NCBI GenBank assembly: GCA_938006335.1
Contig: CALLMF010000009.1
Location: 62,001-126,000, forward strand
Source: an uncultured Granulosicoccaceae bacterium
GTDB lineage: Bacteria > Pseudomonadota > Gammaproteobacteria > Granulosicoccales > Granulosicoccaceae
Length of the DNA: 64,000 nt
Direction of reading: 5' to 3'
Position numbers and translations under genes: made by a program. This document shows, piece by piece, positions 1 to 9,476 of the stretch (its first letter is position 1; each line of letters starts with the position of its first letter). Below the pieces are notes generated by a model. It searched no databases. It was not told where the DNA came from and saw only the letters and a list, made by a program, of their open reading frames with translations.

Positions 1-1671
1 CAACTGATCCTCGAAGCCACTGGCAATGAAGCAGGCGTTCTCGGCGAGAACAGGATTCGCCGAAACCGCAAAAGCCTGCTCCGCAGTTTGCGGGCAGGCT
101 GTGTCGCCAGACGTGTTCAAGGTAAGCACGATGGGCACAACGCTACGGAACACACCGCTATCAGGCGCTGTCTCTCGCAACCACACCGTGGTGAATTGAT
201 TCCCCTCGACCGAGCCAAGCTCGACCGGTTGGTAACGTAGACCGTCCGGACCGTCGCGAGCACTGGCCGAGTCAGTCACACCGCTGTACTCGATATAGAC
301 AGCATCGCGCACGACATCATCATATTCAGGCCTGAACAGCACCGGATACACCTCGGTGTCAACAAAATCGGCATCAAGCTCGTGATGGGGTGCAACACCC
401 TGCTGCTGTAACTCCACCGCAGGCATCAGGAACCGCAGCTCGGGCTCCTGGGCAATAAATTGGGGTTGTATCTCGGGCTCAACCGGCTCTTCGGGTTGTT
501 CCTCCTCGGCTTCCTCCCCGGTCTCTTCCTCAGGCGTCTCGTCCGTGGGTTCACCTTCGTCTGACTCGTTGTCCGGTGGCTCGGCGACCTCAACGGTCAG
601 CACATGCTCACAGTCCGCGAACGCGGCAACATCATCAAGCGCATCGCCGTCGAGATCGATGCTCGCTGTGGGCAGCCACGTACCCGACACCTGCGCCGTG
701 AGGTCCAGAGACGCTGTCAACAACAGGGAAGCTGGCAGCAGCAGTGACTCCGGGTCGACGAACCACACCAGACGCTCAACCGACTCCACACTGGAAACAC
801 GCTCCCACCCTCCGTCTGACGAAGGTAGTACAGCGCTTGCAGACGCATGAGCGTGATCGACGGCGACGACGCCTTCAGGCAGTGGCACTTGTGCCAACAG
901 TCCAACGACAGGCTGCCCATCCACGATGATCTCTCGCGTCTGAATAGAGGAATCCGGCAGCCCCAGGAGAATCGACAGCTCAGGCGTATCACTCGAGGTC
1001 AGTGGCACCTCGCACTGCGCGTCAATCGTTATGGCCAGGCTTGGCTGACTGGGTTCGAGAACGCGCACGGTATCGACCACCTCGCGCGTATCGTCCAGGT
1101 CATCTTCAGTGGAGGCCTCCAACGTAGCCACCAGCAGCTCGTCCGGGCTGACGCCTGGCGCCACTACCGCAGTGAATACCAGGTTGACCGACTGGGACGG
1201 CTCTATATCCAGAATCCCGACAACATCCGGCTCATCGTCGTCTGCAACACCGTTGGCATTGAGGTCGAAGACCAGACGAGGCTCGAGAAGCTGCGAATCG
1301 TGGTTAGCTATTGCGACGCGATAACGGTCGTCCGCGTTGCCCTGATTGCCCAGACGATGCGGAAAATGCACGCGTTCGCCCGTGAGTGCATCGGTATCAC
1401 CTGATGCATAGAATATGAATCGTCGCACTCGCGACACGGTCACAACAGAGGTGTTGGACGCTATCTGTACTTCGGTACCACTTTGCTCATCCTGATAACT
1501 GAGTACTGCCTGGTTTTTTATATCGACACCTGCCTCAGTCAAGGCGTGCGCCAAACCTGAACCCACTGACACGCTTCCAAGCAGGTGTCCACAGAAGATT
1601 CCTGCTACTGCAAATCCTGCCCACCTGCTTGCGCGGGTCACGCCAGAGCTGAGGAGAGGAAGGAGTTTCAT
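1..1671 (-). CDS. Secreted DUF11-type surface protein, C-terminus beyond window edge
   Basis: The reading frame is open from an ATG at 1671 to the left edge (557 codons visible), so the C-terminus is missing. A signal peptide is followed by a mature N-terminus beginning ALTEAGVDIKNQAVLSYQD. This matches the mature start of the upstream neighbour (TEAGTRITNTATVTYED), both continuing to an SN..V.TV motif. The middle holds beta-sandwich-like sequence resembling DUF11 domains, including DLNANGVADDDEPD, a calcium-site-like Asp-rich segment. A strongly acidic Glu/Pro/Asp linker lies at about 467-575. The visible end contains an LRETAPDSGVF motif of the kind repeated in large bacterial surface proteins. 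It is probably the last visible gene of the minus-strand run starting at 8823. The specific function is unknown. No clear Shine-Dalgarno precedes the ATG, so the start is moderately sure. Confidence 0.75.
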   Translation of the reverse strand, partial: MKLLPLLSSGVTRASRWAGFAVAGIFCGHLLGSVSVGSGLAHALTEAGVDIKNQAVLSYQDEQSGTEVQIASNTSVVTVSRVRRFIFYASGDTDALTGERVHFPHRLGNQGNADDRYRVAIANHDSQLLEPRLVFDLNANGVADDDEPDVVGILDIEPSQSVNLVFTAVVAPGVSPDELLVATLEASTEDDLDDTREVVDTVRVLEPSQPSLAITIDAQCEVPLTSSDTPELSILLGLPDSSIQTREIIVDGQPVVGLLAQVPLPEGVVAVDHAHASASAVLPSSDGGWERVSSVESVERLVWFVDPESLLLPASLLLTASLDLTAQVSGTWLPTASIDLDGDALDDVAAFADCEHVLTVEVAEPPDNESDEGEPTDETPEEETGEEAEEEQPEEPVEPEIQPQFIAQEPELRFLMPAVELQQQGVAPHHELDADFVDTEVYPVLFRPEYDDVVRDAVYIEYSGVTDSASARDGPDGLRYQPVELGSVEGNQFTTVWLRETAPDSGVFRSVVPIVLTLNTSGDTACPQTAEQAFAVSANPVLAENACFIASGFEDQL

Positions 1672-1690
1672 TTGCAGCAATGGGTGATCA

Positions 1691-1720
1691 CCGGAAGCCC
1701 TCCATGCAGAGGACTTCCGG
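1691..1720 (-). other. Intergenic stem-loop between two surface-protein genes
   Basis: Twelve bases pair with twelve (CCGGAAG outer arm, CTTCCGG return arm) with one mismatch and a six-base loop. It lies between the stop codon at 1741 and the next start at 1671. No U-tract follows on the minus strand, so it is more likely an mRNA-stability or attenuation element than a full terminator. This is inferred from sequence only. Confidence 0.45.
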
Positions 1721-1740
1721 CGTATCGGGCTCGCTACTGC

Positions 1741-4700
1741 TTAGTCGACTCGAACGCTGAAGCGTGCGGTCGCCTTCTCACCTGCAACCAGAGTACCGCC
1801 TTCATCTGTAGACGGTGAGCTATCGCTACCGACATAGAAGGTGATCAGATTGCCGTCGAGGGTGCCGTTGTCATCGCCCGCCGCATCAGTAACGCTGACA
1901 GGCGTGCAGTTGTTCGACAGGCAGTAGCTCAAACTTCCAGCTTCATAGGTGCTGAATGACGTCACCGCATCCGAAATCTTCACGTACAGGGCACTTGCAG
2001 AACCCTGGTTCTCGGCAACCACCTGCCAAATTGCACACTCACCCGGAGCGACATTGACAAGCTGAGTCGCTTCGAATCCGGTGTCGGGCAAGCCATCGCA
2101 GTCGTTGTCAACAGCAACTGTCTTGACCAGGGTCACCTTCTCGTCAACCACTGTCGTGACATCACTGACCTGGGCACTCGGTGCCTCGGCTGCGGTATCG
2201 ATATTGGTGGCAAACAAGGTCCACGTATCCACGGTGCCCGTCGCCGCTGTCGTCGGCGAGAACACGCTGACAGACAAGGGAATCTCAGCATTCGCCGGTA
2301 GCGTCAATTCTCGCAGACCGTCGCCATCGACATCAGTAACAGAAATCTGAACTGTCGATCCATCCGGTTGAGCCACCGTGATGACAGATCCCGATGTCAC
2401 TGCAAGGTTGCCGATTTCCGTATCTGCAACACCATCACCGTCCGTATCGATAGTGACGGTGGATGTAAACGAGGCCTGTGTGTGAGCAGAATCGATCTCG
2501 AGCACTTCCGGCACGTTGCCGACGTTGGACAGCACGTGACCGTAGTCCGCACGACCACCCGGATCTACCTGATTTGCACCCGCTGAAACGAGCGTGATGG
2601 AACGAGCAGCATCAACGTCGACAGCATCCAGCATGATGTCGCTTGCGCCGGTATTGCTCGACTCGATCTGGAAGAAGATCGGGTAATCGCCGTCACCGTC
2701 GTTGTTGCCGTCAAGCGTGTCGTCAGTGCCGTCAGCGTCGTTGTCGAAATCAACGTTACCTACAGCCAGTGTGGAATCACTGGGAATCGAGATCACGGCA
2801 ATGTACTCGAAGTCCGTGGTGTTCGCCGGTATCAGTGGAGAACTGGTGAGCGGAGCTCCTGTCGGGTTCCCTGCACCATCACTTTCAAAGAACTCGACGA
2901 CCCACCCTGAAGGCAAGGCACCCAGTGCGCTGCCATCCCAGCTCGATCCGGCCGTCAGAACGTAGCTGTCAGCGATATCGGACTCATTGTCGATATACAG
3001 CGGCAGAGTGATCGTTCCACCGGTTTCACCTTCGAGTGTGTCTACCGCTGCATAAGGCGCGGCACCCAGAAGATCTTCGTTGGTCGTCAAGCTGCCACCC
3101 GTTGCGGAGTGGATGTCCGTTGTGGACTGAACAACATCGCCCAAACTGATGTTTGCGGTATCCGATGTCGACGTTGCCGCCGGATCATTGAGGCTCGTCG
3201 CGGTGATGACGGCCTGGTACTCCGTTGCCGGAGGCGTAGCAGTCGCTGGCAAGGTCGCCTTGACCACGATCGTACGGCTGTCGCCAGCATCGATCGGACC
3301 AGTGTCACCTATGGTGACAATACCTGCTTCATCAAAGTACGTAAACACGGTGCCCGCAGGGAAGTTTCCAGGCGCTGCGCTCAGTGTGTATACATCCGAC
3401 TGATTGCCGATGTTGGATACCACCAGCTTGAACAGTACCTGACCACCCGCCGCACCGACGTCAACGAACTGGTCGTCATTGAGCGTGGCATCATCATCAC
3501 CACCGTCGTTGGTACCGGCCGCAGCATCCGCAGCGGTATCCGAAAGATCAACACCATACGCGGTGTTGATGGTGGTTGCCGTGACGTTGGACGACACCAA
3601 CTGGTTGGGTACTGCCGGGTCGCCGCCAGTCACGTCACCTGACACGTGACCCTGATTGAAGATCGTGTAACCACCACCCAGTGTCGTCGGATCATAGCTG
3701 ACCGTAAAGGTCAACGATACCGTTGACAACGGCGGCAACTCGCTATCAATGGCGTATACACCATTGACGCCAGAATCCGACTGATCACCGTCGTTGTTGA
3801 GGTCAAGCCCCAAGGTAGCTTCATCAGCGTCAGAGGAGTCCCCGTCAGCGTTAAGGTCACGAGACAGACCGCTTTCCGACAGCACCGACGCCGTGTTCAG
3901 CGTGTCGTCATTGCTCAGCAGAATGCCTGACACACTCGAAGACACCAGTGTGGTTCCTTCAGGAAGACCATCAAAAAGTATGACGTCAGTCGCCGCTTGT
4001 GATCCATTGTTGATCACGCTCACTGTGTAGGTGATCTGATTGTTCGCAGCATCGTGTGTTGCTGACTTGGTAGTCACCAGCACTGCGTCATCCGTAACAG
4101 TGATCAGACTTTCGTTGGTGCCGTCAGCGCCGTCACGTCCTCCACCGGGCGTAAGATCCGATACGGCAACAACTGCAGCCGCACCCTCTCGCGCGGTCGC
4201 GCCAAGAGTGACACCCAGTGTCTGTCCATCGGTAGCGGTGACAGGTACCTGAACTGCCACGATAAGATTTGCTGACTCACCTGCATCAAGCGACACATCG
4301 GAGATCGTGGGTTCGCCTGCATCGGGCTCGCCGCTGCCATTGCTATCGAGGTAGATCGTGATCCCCGTGCCGTCGATGTCATCACCACCAGTGATGCCGT
4401 TGTCGGCGGTCAGATCATAGATATCCGCCCCGTTACCAGCGTTGGTGAGGATGTAAGGGAGATAGACAGTCTGGCCAGGTGAGGCCGCCTTGTCGTTGTC
4501 ACTACCAATCGTTGCAGCATAGATTTGAGCAACGGTGATAACCGCAGGATTCGACTGGGCGCTATAGACGACACCACTGGCGTCTTCGTAGGTAACCGTC
4601 GCCGTGTTGGTAATACGGGTACCCGCTTCGGTTGCTGCATGCAGCACCTGTCCGAATGCGGACAGGCTACCGAGCGCAAGCACGGCAGCGCAGGTTCGCG

Positions 4701-4764
4701 CTACCGGCGTTCGCGGTAGTTCCGCCAGTCGAGACTGGCAGTTCATCGAGTGTGTTGATTTCAT
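1741..4764 (-). CDS. Large secreted DUF11-repeat surface protein
   Basis: This 1007-residue protein is predicted to be exported. An N-terminal signal peptide ends near residue 43 (QVLHA), after which the mature protein starts TEAGTRITNTATVTYED, an N-terminal block shared with the next gene downstream. The rest is a series of DUF11/conserved-repeat beta-sandwich domains, with phrases such as TYTVSVINNGSQAATDV, LPEGTTLVSS and FKLVVSNIGNQSDVYTL. Between them are Asp-rich loops (DLNNDGDQSD, VDNDCDGLPD) that resemble calcium-binding sites. There are few cysteines and no catalytic motif. DUF11 proteins are usually cell-surface or matrix components; a structural or adhesive role is an inference. An internal Met at residue 7 is an alternative start. 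It lies 25 bp after the preceding small DUF11 gene. Confidence 0.8.
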   Translation of the reverse strand: MKSTHSMNCQSRLAELPRTPVARTCAAVLALGSLSAFGQVLHAATEAGTRITNTATVTYEDASGVVYSAQSNPAVITVAQIYAATIGSDNDKAASPGQTVYLPYILTNAGNGADIYDLTADNGITGGDDIDGTGITIYLDSNGSGEPDAGEPTISDVSLDAGESANLIVAVQVPVTATDGQTLGVTLGATAREGAAAVVAVSDLTPGGGRDGADGTNESLITVTDDAVLVTTKSATHDAANNQITYTVSVINNGSQAATDVILFDGLPEGTTLVSSSVSGILLSNDDTLNTASVLSESGLSRDLNADGDSSDADEATLGLDLNNDGDQSDSGVNGVYAIDSELPPLSTVSLTFTVSYDPTTLGGGYTIFNQGHVSGDVTGGDPAVPNQLVSSNVTATTINTAYGVDLSDTAADAAAGTNDGGDDDATLNDDQFVDVGAAGGQVLFKLVVSNIGNQSDVYTLSAAPGNFPAGTVFTYFDEAGIVTIGDTGPIDAGDSRTIVVKATLPATATPPATEYQAVITATSLNDPAATSTSDTANISLGDVVQSTTDIHSATGGSLTTNEDLLGAAPYAAVDTLEGETGGTITLPLYIDNESDIADSYVLTAGSSWDGSALGALPSGWVVEFFESDGAGNPTGAPLTSSPLIPANTTDFEYIAVISIPSDSTLAVGNVDFDNDADGTDDTLDGNNDGDGDYPIFFQIESSNTGASDIMLDAVDVDAARSITLVSAGANQVDPGGRADYGHVLSNVGNVPEVLEIDSAHTQASFTSTVTIDTDGDGVADTEIGNLAVTSGSVITVAQPDGSTVQISVTDVDGDGLRELTLPANAEIPLSVSVFSPTTAATGTVDTWTLFATNIDTAAEAPSAQVSDVTTVVDEKVTLVKTVAVDNDCDGLPDTGFEATQLVNVAPGECAIWQVVAENQGSASALYVKISDAVTSFSTYEAGSLSYCLSNNCTPVSVTDAAGDDNGTLDGNLITFYVGSDSSPSTDEGGTLVAGEKATARFSVRVD

Positions 4765-4789
4765 GGTCTTTTGCTATTCCATTCGCCAA

Positions 4790-5317
4790 TCAGTTGATCG
4801 CAACGCGATAGCTGAACGCGTGACGGCCACCGTCTGCACCAAGGGCTTCCTCGGCCAACCAACGAACATGCGTGTACTCGGACGGATCGATGACGACTTC
4901 CTTCTGGCTGCCATCAGTTTGCGTTTCGATACGCGTGACAGGCTCGCGCTCAAAGGTCTCACCACCATCGATACTCACTTCGAAAGCCGCATCGACGTCC
5001 GCACTTTGTGATTCACCGATGAATCGTGTGTTTTCGGGAATGGGATCAACGACACGGATACCCGTGACCTCCTGATCACCCGCGTTGGTAAACGCGATTT
5101 GAAATTCCATCACTTCACCGGGAGCGGCGGTATCAGCAGGTATCAGCTGCTCTCCGTCTGCTGACTCGGTCACGAGAAAGGCCTCGATGTTTCCGGTCAC
5201 GTTCTCGGCGATTGCCGAGGAGCTCATCAGAACACCGACCACGATCGCGAAGACCTTCGCAATCGTTGCGGTGTGTACAACGCTTGCCGATAGGGGACGG
5301 CAGTTCTTGAACTTCAT
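4790..5317 (-). CDS. Small secreted single-domain DUF11 protein
   Basis: A signal peptide ending near SSSAIAEN is followed by one DUF11-like domain. Its core reads PGEVMEFQIAFTNAGDQEV, then VVDPIPENTRFIGES, and it ends in FSYRVAIN. The mature protein is only about 145 residues, much smaller than its neighbours, so it could be a cap, chaperone-like partner or minor subunit. This role is speculation from size and context. The start at 5317 was chosen because ACAGGAAGC, a good ribosome-binding site, lies 8 bases upstream. A longer frame to 5365 lacks one. It sits between two large surface-protein genes on the same strand. Confidence 0.78.
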   Translation of the reverse strand: MKFKNCRPLSASVVHTATIAKVFAIVVGVLMSSSAIAENVTGNIEAFLVTESADGEQLIPADTAAPGEVMEFQIAFTNAGDQEVTGIRVVDPIPENTRFIGESQSADVDAAFEVSIDGGETFEREPVTRIETQTDGSQKEVVIDPSEYTHVRWLAEEALGADGGRHAFSYRVAIN

Positions 5318-5414
5318 GGATTCAGCTTCCTGTGTTAAGTGCATCACAGAACGCCATGCAGCCATCAGGCCAACCTACAAAATCGCTCCAATCGGCCGAC
5401 GGGCGGGAGCTCAT

Positions 5415-5435
5415 CGCGAGCCGAGCAGGCTCGCG
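5415..5435 (-). other. Strong stem-loop just after the stop of the P-domain/GEVED gene
   Basis: A perfect 8-bp stem (CGCGAGCC / GGCTCGCG) with a 5-base loop lies 4 bases past the stop codon at 5440. No T-run follows in the direction of transcription. It may stabilise the upstream mRNA or set relative expression within the surface-protein run; terminator function is uncertain. Confidence 0.5.
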
Positions 5436-5439
5436 TCAA

Positions 5440-8400
5440 TCAATCCACCGTGACGCGGTAGCTGACAACACCCGACTGCCCTGCCCCGAGTTCGCCGGTA
5501 AACGTCCAATCGAGCAGGTCACTGGACTGCGTGTGACTACAGCTCATGCCGGCAGGTGCCACACCACAGTCACCCGATCCGGGAACAATCGTCGTGAATG
5601 GCGGTGCCGCGTCGGTCACGATCAGCCCTGGCAACGCTGCGTCTCCGGTGTTCTGGTAGGTCAGGCGATATTCGAGGGTTTCGCCTGGCAGAGCGCTGTT
5701 AGCGGTTGAGGCGCCCTCCCCTCGCGTCACATTACTGACAGACTTCTCGAGGGCAAGGATGCCGGCCCCACCCAACAGAACGGTGATGGTGTCGCGATTG
5801 CTCACGGTCATGAGCACCGAATGGCCTGCACCAGAGTCATCGCCTGGGGCCAAGCTGGCGTCCAATTGCCAAAGCTGCGTGCTGCCCGGGGCGACATCGG
5901 CGGCCAGTGCTATTTCGACGAGCAGGCACAGTGTCTGTTGGTGCACAACCGCGATGGATGATGGTGCCGTCAATTCGCCGACATCAATGGCGCCGTTGCA
6001 ATTGTCATCGACCGCTACCCGACCGCTACCCGACGTGGCGCCCTGAGGAGTCAAGGCCAGAGAGACGTCTCCGTAGGTCGGTGATACGTACACGTGCGGA
6101 AGTACAACGACGCCACCAGGGTCGGCACTCACGCTCCTGTCGATGTCCAGTTGCGCCGGTCCAATGACACCAAAATCGATGCCCTCGATCAGCACCCCGG
6201 CACCGAGCATCAATGACAGGCTCCCGTCATCCACAGCGCCTGACCCATGAACAGTCGACTCGCTGATGGATACCGTGCCATTGGCTGGCTGCAGGCGCAC
6301 GGTCACCGCCTCGTCGACGAACGCAGTGGGGACATCAACACTCCACGAACCATCGCCAAGAGTGATGGTGCTGACGATCACGCCATTGCCCGGTCCGAGT
6401 ACATCAACAACGCGTCCATCAAGTCCTACTTCGCCGCTATCGACGATGCCGTCATGTGCCAGAGTCGCGCCTTGTCCGGTATCGAGGAACACGCGCCCGG
6501 CAAGTCGTGCAGAACTGTTCAACACAATAGGCGTCGGCGCACTACCATCGACATCAAGGTCCAGCCCATCATTGGAGACATCGTTGATCTGACTGCCGTC
6601 ACTTACGGACGTCGCCGTGATCGTCGCGCTGTTTTCGTATTCACCGTACGGCACAGTGGGGAAGGCAGTGATGGTGACGACCAGCTCGATCGTCAGTGAT
6701 TGGCCGGGTGCAAGAACACCACTGATTCCCAGCAATTCCGTGTTTGAAGCGCCGTCAAAGGCCGAGTTGCCAGTAAAGCCGACAGGACCTGCGGTCACGC
6801 TTGGCGGACTCGTAATGACATAAGCCCCGGACCCGAACACGGGGTCCAGTGCGTCAATCAGCGATAGACCAATCAGTGCGGAATCACCTGTATTTTCAGC
6901 GATAAACGTCAGATTCACATCGCGCCCAGTGACCTGAGCCGCCTTGCCAAGTCGAATCTCCGGGTTGGAAGCAACGGCCGCACAAAGTTCGAGTGTCCAG
7001 CCGTTCAAGGTGCTGACGCTTCGGTTGGGTCGTGCATCGGTCACGGTCAGTACCCAGTCTCCGGAAGACGACTGCCCATCAAATACCGACAGCGGACTGA
7101 CCGGTGGATACGCGCCGCCGTCGGTTGGTGGGCACGGCGGTGTGCCAGACGATTCGTCATCCAGAGAAATAAAATAATCATCCTCCCTGCCGCAGCTGCG
7201 TCCATAGAGCGTGCTGCTAGCTCCGGCATGCGACAAGGTGAACTGCAAGTCGTTGATCCGAAACGCATCACCAACGAGGTCCACAACATTGACGTCGGTG
7301 ATCGTGACGTTGTCGGGCACCGAGATGACCGAACGTGCGCTGCTGACACCACGCCCCATGGGAATCGGCACATCCGTGGCGGAATATTGCGTTGCAACCG
7401 ATCCGACCGGACAGCTGCCCGCAGTGGTCGTCGAGGCCTGAAGCACGACCGGATGATCTTCGACCTCACCGTCGGAAGCGACGCCAACAGGGGAGGAGAT
7501 GGACGCGATGTTGGTCGATGCCCGCAACCGCAGGTAGCTATCGCCGGGGACCAACCCGGACAATACCGGCCATTCGAGGGACACGCTGCCGGAACTGCAC
7601 TCCGCCGGATGATTGGCGTTGCGCTCGCTTGTCTCGAAGGTACCGCTCCTGTCGAGATCGACCCAACCCGCCACGCGCGTACCGACCGAGCAATCAAGGG
7701 CGACGGTATAGGTGCCATCATCCTGGGAGATAACCGGCGTTCCCGAAATCGCGTCCTCGTCATCGGTTCCGTCGTTGTCGTCACCTGAACCGGACACCTG
7801 CCCAGTCGTGGCATTCAGCGTGCCCGACTCATTGTCAGCACCCAGCAGGCCGACACGCACGTCAGATGTTTGATCATTCTGACGATGAAACGCAGCACCG
7901 TAGCTGTCCGGAGCATCGCCAAAGTCGATAACGTAACCCGCGGTGAAGTCATAAATGGGTACAGACGTCGTAAACAGGGTTGTGCCGCTGGTTTGTCCGG
8001 TCACCGTGTCGACTTCGCGAATATCGTTTCCAACGTTTGAAAACAGGCGGTTGTCAAGACTTCGACTCATCTGACCGTTTGCGGCCGGGGCCAACAGTGT
8101 GAATTCACCGGTCGAGGGAACAAATCGCCAACGTCCCGCCACGGACCCTGTTCCTGCCGACAGCCCTGTGGTTGCACCAAAAATCACGGTCGTACCGCCT
8201 TCTTCGAGCGCAGCGATGTCGCCAAACCCACCGAGATCACCGGGGGTACAGTTGCAGGCGTCCAGTAATCCAAGCGCCGTAGCAGAAACGACCTGGGTCC
8301 CGTCCAGCGACATGTCCAATGCCCACAGTTCACGTACGGTTCCGTCTGTCGGGCTTTCTGACCCCACGAAGTAGGTACCGTCGAGATAGCTTCCGCCTGC

Positions 8401-8823
8401 GCTGTTCAGTTCGGTTATCGGTGCCGTCACCGGACCAAGGTCAAAATCCATCATCAAGGTGTGAGCCACGGGACCCGCACCCAATGCCGGGTCCCAGCGA
8501 TACACCGCGGTATCGTCACCGTAGTAGACGAATCCCGCTTCGGTGTTGAACGCCAACGCATTCGCCGCCGCAGCAACCGGTGAGGTCGTCAACAGCAAAT
8601 CCGTACTGCGGGTCAGATTCAGCCCGCGTATCTGATTGACCGACGAGTAGATGAAAACATTGTCGTTGGCAGCTGTCAGTGGGGAATATCCGCCCAGACA
8701 GAGGAGCAGACTCACACACAAGACGAACAGTGGAGACACATTCCACCGCCGAGCCACACGTAGGCTCAACCGCTTTACACACTGCAGAGCATGGTTTGCA
8801 GAGGTGGCAAGGCCGCAAAGCAT
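5440..8823 (-). CDS. Secreted multidomain surface protein with GEVED, P domain and DUF11
   Basis: This 1127-residue protein has a membrane-spanning signal region at about residues 30-50. Residues about 55-295 look like a beta-propeller (short repeats ending in VYRWDP, LWALDMS, REVDTVTG). A GEVED domain follows (DFGDAPDSYG at 300-309, AGWVDLDRSGTF near 385, DGEVEDHPV near 451-459). Next is a proprotein-convertase P-type jelly roll at about 490-615 (LSHAGASSTLYG, DGQSSSGDWVLTVTD, LNGWTLELC). The remainder holds DUF11-like domains (about 622-770 and 1020-1127) and a carboxypeptidase/SdrD-B-like segment (AGRVFLDTGQ...). No protease catalytic domain is present, so the P domain is probably structural. 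It is the first gene of the minus-strand surface run. No good Shine-Dalgarno precedes the ATG. Confidence 0.8.
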   Translation of the reverse strand: MLCGLATSANHALQCVKRLSLRVARRWNVSPLFVLCVSLLLCLGGYSPLTAANDNVFIYSSVNQIRGLNLTRSTDLLLTTSPVAAAANALAFNTEAGFVYYGDDTAVYRWDPALGAGPVAHTLMMDFDLGPVTAPITELNSAGGSYLDGTYFVGSESPTDGTVRELWALDMSLDGTQVVSATALGLLDACNCTPGDLGGFGDIAALEEGGTTVIFGATTGLSAGTGSVAGRWRFVPSTGEFTLLAPAANGQMSRSLDNRLFSNVGNDIREVDTVTGQTSGTTLFTTSVPIYDFTAGYVIDFGDAPDSYGAAFHRQNDQTSDVRVGLLGADNESGTLNATTGQVSGSGDDNDGTDDEDAISGTPVISQDDGTYTVALDCSVGTRVAGWVDLDRSGTFETSERNANHPAECSSGSVSLEWPVLSGLVPGDSYLRLRASTNIASISSPVGVASDGEVEDHPVVLQASTTTAGSCPVGSVATQYSATDVPIPMGRGVSSARSVISVPDNVTITDVNVVDLVGDAFRINDLQFTLSHAGASSTLYGRSCGREDDYFISLDDESSGTPPCPPTDGGAYPPVSPLSVFDGQSSSGDWVLTVTDARPNRSVSTLNGWTLELCAAVASNPEIRLGKAAQVTGRDVNLTFIAENTGDSALIGLSLIDALDPVFGSGAYVITSPPSVTAGPVGFTGNSAFDGASNTELLGISGVLAPGQSLTIELVVTITAFPTVPYGEYENSATITATSVSDGSQINDVSNDGLDLDVDGSAPTPIVLNSSARLAGRVFLDTGQGATLAHDGIVDSGEVGLDGRVVDVLGPGNGVIVSTITLGDGSWSVDVPTAFVDEAVTVRLQPANGTVSISESTVHGSGAVDDGSLSLMLGAGVLIEGIDFGVIGPAQLDIDRSVSADPGGVVVLPHVYVSPTYGDVSLALTPQGATSGSGRVAVDDNCNGAIDVGELTAPSSIAVVHQQTLCLLVEIALAADVAPGSTQLWQLDASLAPGDDSGAGHSVLMTVSNRDTITVLLGGAGILALEKSVSNVTRGEGASTANSALPGETLEYRLTYQNTGDAALPGLIVTDAAPPFTTIVPGSGDCGVAPAGMSCSHTQSSDLLDWTFTGELGAGQSGVVSYRVTVD

Positions 8824-8930
8824 TGATCAATCGGGAGATTGGATAGACTGCTGACGTACTGCATCAATCGAACCTGAACCTTTGGCCGCAGATCCCGGAG
8901 AACATCAGCGCCGCGACTCAATCACATCAG

Positions 8931-8946
8931 CGTGACATGAGTCACG
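8931..8946. promoter_or_regulatory. CRP/FNR-family-like palindrome upstream of first surface operon
   Basis: A perfect 6-bp inverted repeat, CGTGAC-ATGA-GTCACG, contains the GTGA-N6-TCAC half-sites of CRP-type operators. It lies about 110 bp upstream of the surface-protein gene starting at 8823 and downstream of the YajD-like gene. A weak sigma70-like pair (TTGATG, 16 bases, TATCCA on the minus strand, -10 at about 8840-8845) lies between it and the gene. The rest of the 248-bp gap holds nothing else recognisable. Function is inferred. Confidence 0.45.
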
Positions 8947-9071
8947 TTTTCAAGGGTACTGGACACCTTACCAATGGCTAGGGCAGGGCGCGCCAAACGT
9001 GACGGAGGGAAAGATCGCCTCTCGTCGTTTTCTTGCTCGCGCAAGCCACATCGTTTCGCCCAATCAGCACG

Positions 9072-9440
9072 TCACGCCTTGTCACTTTCCCCATCCAACA
9101 GACCCCTCAGAGCTTCGAACGGATTGTGCGTCGCCTCTTCCCCGCGCTCGTTGCCGCCGTAGGTCACCTGCTCGACAAATCGCTGATGCTCGTTGTCATG
9201 ACAATACACACACAGCAATTCCCAGTTACTGCCATCCGCGGGGTTGTTGTCGTGATCGTGATCGCGGTGATGAACCGTCAGCTCACGCAGATTCGACGCT
9301 TCGAACTCACGCATGCAGCGACCACACACCCAGGGATAGAGCTTGAGTGCGCGTTGGCGATATCCGTCTGCGCGCTTCTCGTATGCCGCCCGTGCGTCGG
9401 CCACGAGCTTGTCGAGCTTGCGTGTATCAGGTGACTTCAT
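9072..9440 (-). CDS. yajD: YajD-family HNH nuclease domain protein
   Basis: This 122-residue protein aligns by eye along its whole length with E. coli YajD. A YR..ALK.YPWVCGRC segment is followed by F..SNLRELTVHH, the HNH-type core (RDHDHDNNPADGSNWELLC) and CVYCHDNEH, then NPFEALRGLL near the end. Two CxxC pairs probably bind a structural zinc, and the His-rich HH.DHDH stretch is the putative metal-dependent nuclease site. YajD has no firmly established role; nuclease activity is a family inference. AGGA lies 8 bases before the ATG. It follows the PLP-enzyme gene by 36 bp on the same strand, so the two may be cotranscribed. Confidence 0.9.
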   Translation of the reverse strand: MKSPDTRKLDKLVADARAAYEKRADGYRQRALKLYPWVCGRCMREFEASNLRELTVHHRDHDHDNNPADGSNWELLCVYCHDNEHQRFVEQVTYGGNERGEEATHNPFEALRGLLDGESDKA

Positions 9441-9476
9441 GGATCCGTCCTACGAGAACGTCGAGACAACCAGGGA

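Noticed and set aside
847-1404. A 185-codon open frame on the plus strand
   Set aside because: It runs opposite the DUF11-type partial gene, whose translation has a signal peptide and domain patterns. The plus-strand product is Arg-rich without motifs.
3109-3642. A 177-codon open frame on the plus strand within the 1007-residue gene
   Set aside because: The minus-strand translation is clearly DUF11. This frame is a by-product of GC-rich codon bias.
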